From: Methanocorpusculum sp.
GTDB lineage: Archaea; Halobacteriota; Methanomicrobia; Methanomicrobiales; Methanocorpusculaceae
DNA: 64,000 bases
Assembly: GCF_030655665.1 (NCBI RefSeq)
Contig: NZ_JAUSPQ010000008.1
Span: 372,001 to 436,000, forward strand
Reading direction: 5' to 3'
Below are positions 60,983 through 64,000 of this stretch, piece by piece. Position 1 is the first letter of the stretch. Each line of letters begins with the position of its first letter. The notes under the pieces are model-generated. The model was given only the letters and a program-made list of their open reading frames with translations, did no database searches and was not told the DNA's origin. Both the position numbers and the translations under genes were made by a program.

Positions 60983-61755
60983 TGTTTTCCTCCAATCAGT
61001 GCCGCGATCCTGGCCGCAAATGCCCCTGCGGTGAACCCTGCATCGATATTCACTACAGTGATAACTGCACATGATTGAAGCATGCTTGCGAGAGCCGCCG
61101 CTCCCTGTCCCATATATCCGTAACCGGTACTTACCGGGACGCCGATCACCGGTTTGTCGACCAGCCCCGCAACCACAGAGGGCAGTGTCCCTTCCCGCCC
61201 TGCGCAGACCACATATACATCCGCCTCCCGAAGTTTTTCCAGAGCCGGGATCAGCCGGTGGATTCCTGCCACACCTACATCGAACGAGGTGATGACCCTT
61301 GCGCCCATCTCCTCAGCAATCGACCGTGCCTCTTCTGCAACCCGGATATCGGATGTCCCGGCGGTCATGATCCCGACAGTACCCCCAGATGGGATGGGAA
61401 GGGTTCCGTCCGAAAGTATCAGGATCCCTCCTGGTTCTCTGACCTCCGGGGTGATACCGGCCGGGAGGTTTTCACATACCGCTTTCACCTGTTCCTGGGT
61501 GATGCGTGAAGCTACGCATCGCCCTGATGCCAGTACATAACTGTGCATGATCTTAACGAGCGAGTCGGTATCTTTCCCTTCTGCCAGGACGACTTCGGGC
61601 ATCCCGCACCTGCTGCATCGTTCCATATCCAGATTTGCCACATCGCCGACCCGGGTCACTGCCATGGCCGTCAGCCTCTTTTCTGCAGTCACCGGGTCAA
61701 GTGTTCCATCTCTTACCTGATTCAGGATATCAGAAACATGTGGATGCTCATTCAT
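60979..61755 (-). CDS. larB: Nickel pincer cofactor biosynthesis protein LarB
   Basis: Carboxylates and hydrolyses nicotinic acid adenine dinucleotide in making the nickel-pincer nucleotide cofactor. The 258 residues have an N-terminal LarB-specific part ([20 protein letters not shown]) and a PurE-like AIR-carboxylase domain ([20 protein letters not shown], then [20 protein letters not shown], then [14 protein letters not shown]). The ATG at 61755 fits the family; the frame extends further into an A/T-rich region without support. It is coupled to nadM. larC and larE are not in the window. Confidence 0.93.
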   Translation of the reverse strand: MNEHPHVSDILNQVRDGTLDPVTAEKRLTAMAVTRVGDVANLDMERCSRCGMPEVVLAEGKDTDSLVKIMHSYVLASGRCVASRITQEQVKAVCENLPAGITPEVREPGGILILSDGTLPIPSGGTVGIMTAGTSDIRVAEEARSIAEEMGARVITSFDVGVAGIHRLIPALEKLREADVYVVCAGREGTLPSVVAGLVDKPVIGVPVSTGYGYMGQGAAALASMLQSCAVITVVNIDAGFTAGAFAARIAALIGGKQ

Positions 61756-62029
61756 TATTCTATGAGTTTGGTTGCCTGAGGTGAAATAGTATGTCCTCCT
61801 CATGAGCGCTGGATTTTTATTTATTTTTATTAGTCGATCATAATCTCGGTTTGGGTGTTTTCGAGTATACTCTAAATGTATTTTCCAATCTATTTTCTCA
61901 CACAGATAATGGAAATTATCCAAAATAAAAGATTATACTAAATTTAATTGAATGATATTGACTTAATATAAGATGATTTAATATGGATTATCTATATATA
62001 GATTTTATGATCTTCATGGTGGTGATTTA
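61756..62029. other. A/T-rich junction before the Abi gene
   Basis: This 274-base stretch is markedly more A/T-rich than the left-hand flank and holds no gene. It marks the left edge of a likely acquired segment. A 14-base perfect palindrome, atctatatatagat, lies at 61990-62003 and may serve as TATA/operator for the next gene; ggtggtgat at 62018-62026 is its ribosome site. Confidence 0.5.
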
Positions 62030-62479
62030 ATGGATAAGAGCGACTTTCAAGTTTTAAGAAATAAAGATATTTTAGCTATTCTTGATGGTGATAAAAAATT
62101 TGGTAAATTTGATAATTGTAATGGTGTCTCTGGAACCGTCCAAAACATAAATATTGCAATGCCTTATCTATCCGGTACAGAAATCTGTAAAATATCTGTC
62201 CTCTTTGGAAATTCAGTTAAATATCCATCGTCAGGTGGTGCACTTAGTAGATGGCAATACCTTGATAATCTTTTAATATTTTGCATTAAAGAAAATAAAA
62301 TATCAGAACTTCTTGGTTTTCTCTTTGCAAAAGATAAATTTACTAACTCGTTATCTGATTTATTACCAAATGATAAAGATAAGGCGTACGAAACAATTGT
62401 TCTGAAAATATTGGAAGAAATCAATATTTTGCTTCACATTAGTGGGAATGAACTTTATCGCAAAGGTGAAATATTTTAG
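62030..62479 (+). CDS. N-terminal half of an abortive-infection family protein (ends at an in-frame UAG)
   Basis: Codons 1-149 of a longer frame. The sequence reads like the N-terminal domain found ahead of Abi_C in abortive-infection family proteins: NINIAMPYLSGTEICKISVL, then GGALSRWQYLDNLLIFCIKE, then ILEEINILLHISGNELYRKG. It is strongly A/T-rich, unlike the neighbours, suggesting horizontal gain. It stops at TAG (62477-62479); the same frame continues immediately after into the C-terminal half. The start is ATG 62030 with ggtggtgat ahead. Confidence 0.7.
   Translation: MDKSDFQVLRNKDILAILDGDKKFGKFDNCNGVSGTVQNINIAMPYLSGTEICKISVLFGNSVKYPSSGGALSRWQYLDNLLIFCIKENKISELLGFLFAKDKFTNSLSDLLPNDKDKAYETIVLKILEEINILLHISGNELYRKGEIF
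62477..62479 (+). other. In-frame UAG codon between the two halves of the Abi gene
   Basis: Codon 150 of a 309-codon frame (62030-62959) is TAG. No other stop interrupts the frame, and both sides read in the same phase with family-like sequence. It is the only lesion seen. It could be an inactivating point mutation, a sequencing error or a read-through codon. Confidence 0.75.
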
Positions 62480-62494
62480 GTCAAAAAAATAAAT

Positions 62495-62959
62495 TTGGTT
62501 GTATCTGTTGAGGCTCCTGCGACTAAAGTGATTGATCGTAAATACATTCTGGATCTTTCCGAAAGAGCTTGTAGAGATATCGATGATGGTAATTACGATA
62601 GTGCAATTACCAAGTCAAGAACCATTCTCGAAGAAACTTTCTTTTTTGTCATCGAAAAAAAAGATGATGTCCCATCTGCTAGTGGGGATATCAACAAACT
62701 CTACACACAAGTCAAAAATCTATATGATATGCATGGAGATAAAAATTTAGATAAAAGAATCAATATGTTGCTCTCGGGATTAGAGAAGATTATTTCGGCT
62801 ATTGCAGAAATGAGAAATAATCATAGCGATTCACATGGCGTTGGAAGTAAACGGATAGACATTTTTGATTATCACGCTCGATTATTCGTGAATTCGTCTG
62901 TCGCAATGTCTGACTTCATTCTTTCAGTCTATCTTAATAGTATTAAGAAAACTGGATAA
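62495..62959 (+). CDS. C-terminal half of an abortive-infection protein (Abi_C domain)
   Basis: A 154-residue frame starting at TTG 62495, in phase with the upstream half. The domain reads RACRDIDDGNYDSAITKSRT, then LYTQVKNLYDMH, then AEMRNNHSDSHGVGSKRIDI, then HARLFVNSSVAMSDFIL, a good match by eye to the Abi_C domain of phage-exclusion proteins, in which R-N-x-x-x-D-x-HG is the conserved centre. No ribosome site precedes the TTG, so independent translation is doubtful. The function as a defence protein is inferred from the family. Confidence 0.75.
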   Translation: MVVSVEAPATKVIDRKYILDLSERACRDIDDGNYDSAITKSRTILEETFFFVIEKKDDVPSASGDINKLYTQVKNLYDMHGDKNLDKRINMLLSGLEKIISAIAEMRNNHSDSHGVGSKRIDIFDYHARLFVNSSVAMSDFILSVYLNSIKKTG

Positions 62960-63061
62960 TCATGGGTTATGTCTCTAAACAAGGATGGCTGTTCTTCTTC
63001 TCTCGAAGTGTCCATCACGCGAAGGCTTATACTTTTTTCACACGCATATATATGGAATATC

Positions 63062-64000
63062 ATGGATCCAATATCAATAGACCCCGGACTTTTGCAGTTG
63101 ACCGAGATCGTTCTTACCGCAGAAGTGGTGAACACCAATCCTGCTTTAGAAGTCAATGACCTCCCCGTATCAATCCGGCAGATGTTCTGCACCGAATCTC
63201 CCGGTATCATCGCCCGCCCTGTTGTAATAAAAGAAGGAGTTTTAAAATCCTATCTTCCGACCCTTGCCGCCCGCCGTATAATTCAGGATGAGAAGAACTC
63301 GTATCTCTTATGCAATGATCTTGGCCAGTTCTCTGTCACCGCCTTCACTCCGGCACTGAAATGGTATTACCGTCATGTCGGTCCTGCCAAACTTATGCAG
63401 AACCCTGCCCTCACCCTCGCTCTGGAAACCGCAGGAGAAACCGATATCAACTATAAAAAATCCCGTGCCAATATTCCGATCTTCGAGGATACCACCGCAT
63501 ATCTGACCGGCAGACTTGCCGCGATCACCGAAAAATCTGAGTCGTTCAAAGAAGCTGCTGACCTTGTGGTCCCGTATGCCCCGGAAGAGATCGAATTTTC
63601 TCTTTCGGATCTTGTATGCACCCCTGACCAGCTTGCCATCGTGAGAAAAGTACAGATCTCTCTGGAGAATCAGGAGTTCCTCAGAAGTCACCGTATCTAT
63701 GAACTTGGCAGGATCCTTCTGGTTGGACCGCCGGGAACCGGTAAAACTTCATTTGCCCTTGCGCTTTCGCGGTCTGTCCACATGCCGGTCTTAGAAGTCC
63801 GGCTTTCGATGATCACCTCCCAGTATCTTGGCGAGACCTCCAAGAACATCGACCGGATCTTCGATCTTGCAAAGAAGATCGCTCCGTGTATCCTTTTCAT
63901 CGATGAATTCGACTACATCGCAAAGACCCGTATTTCCGATGACAACGGCACGATGAAACGCGGGGTCAACACCCTTCTCAAATGTATCGACCACATAAAT
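63062..64000 (+). CDS. AAA family ATPase, partial
   Basis: The frame opens with ATG at 63062 and runs off the window edge (313 codons visible). An unrecognised N-terminal part of about 215 residues precedes an AAA module: Walker A GPPGTGKT (222-229), then LSMITSQYLGETSKNIDRIF, then Walker B ILFIDEFDYIAKT. This resembles the ATPase core of proteasome-activating or Cdc48-like proteins, but the N-terminal domain is different. Base composition is back to normal here, so it lies outside the A/T-rich island. The out-of-frame ATG at 63052 is not used. Confidence 0.88.
   Translation, partial: MDPISIDPGLLQLTEIVLTAEVVNTNPALEVNDLPVSIRQMFCTESPGIIARPVVIKEGVLKSYLPTLAARRIIQDEKNSYLLCNDLGQFSVTAFTPALKWYYRHVGPAKLMQNPALTLALETAGETDINYKKSRANIPIFEDTTAYLTGRLAAITEKSESFKEAADLVVPYAPEEIEFSLSDLVCTPDQLAIVRKVQISLENQEFLRSHRIYELGRILLVGPPGTGKTSFALALSRSVHMPVLEVRLSMITSQYLGETSKNIDRIFDLAKKIAPCILFIDEFDYIAKTRISDDNGTMKRGVNTLLKCIDHIN

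Noticed and set aside
62477-62479. Firm claim of pyrrolysine at the UAG codon
   Set aside because: No pylT or pylS genes are in the window and the suspected genus is not known for pyrrolysine, so it remains one of several explanations.
62962-63159. 65-codon frame between the Abi and AAA genes
   Set aside because: It overlaps the promoter region and start of the AAA gene in another frame, and its sequence has no family support.

Overview
The window comes from a methanogenic archaeon, most likely an order Methanomicrobiales member close to Methanocorpusculum (inference from gene content and roughly balanced base composition; no marker rRNA is present). Archaeal hallmarks are a TATA-binding protein, aIF2 gamma, RNA polymerase subunit Rpo7 with Spt4, ribosomal proteins S24e/S27ae/L40e, a fused Kae1-Bud32 KEOPS protein, RadA, an RPA-type single-strand binding protein, AglB oligosaccharyltransferase, GGGP synthase and archaetidylinositol-phosphate synthase. 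A methanofuran-type amino-acid kinase and minimal SufCB fit a methanogen.

Layout. 0-3 kb: partial gene, MarC membrane protein, a frameshifted pirin gene, TBP. 3-7 kb: a MrfA-MrfB-like DNA-repair pair (helicase plus DEDD nuclease) behind a small ORF. 7-10 kb: SufC-SufB, a cyclase-family protein and a Cys-rich putative metal-binding protein. 10-19 kb: a glmM, two GlmU-like genes and glmS operon for UDP-GlcNAc, a membrane glycosyltransferase and AglB, together a protein N-glycosylation block. 19.5-25.4 kb: the translation/transcription/tRNA-modification cluster. 25-28 kb: membrane and protease genes and two tRNAs (Gly, Val). 28-31 kb: an iteron-like repeat field between convergent genes, a methyltransferase-like and a bactofilin-like gene, and ApgM. 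32-36 kb: riboflavin/F420-branch reductase, lipid synthase, Nog1 GTPase, CBS regulator. 36-42 kb: phosphoglycolate phosphatase, radA, and a dapL-lysA-RPA operon. 42-46 kb: small unknown genes, an exported lamin-tail/PLD protein, an amino-acid kinase, zinc ribbon, EF-1beta. 46-54 kb: an AdoMet-decarboxylase-like gene with a long structured leader, then a gatC-gatA-gatB-topA-GGGPS operon. 54-62 kb: purB, a PAPS-reductase/cysteine-desulfurase fusion, TPR and DUF1616 proteins, and a nadM/larB pair. 62-63 kb: an AT-rich island with an Abi-type defence gene interrupted by one in-frame UAG, then a partial AAA ATPase.

Most noteworthy: (i) an identical 22-bp element directly upstream of the TATA boxes of both the mrf genes and radA, spaced alike, which suggests an undescribed archaeal DNA-repair regulon; (ii) the amber-interrupted Abi gene; (iii) an 11-copy TGTAGGGT repeat field arranged as two opposed arrays; (iv) the structured leader of the AdoMetDC-like gene; (v) the PP-loop/cysteine-desulfurase fusion; (vi) a one-base frameshift in the pirin gene at an A7 run.
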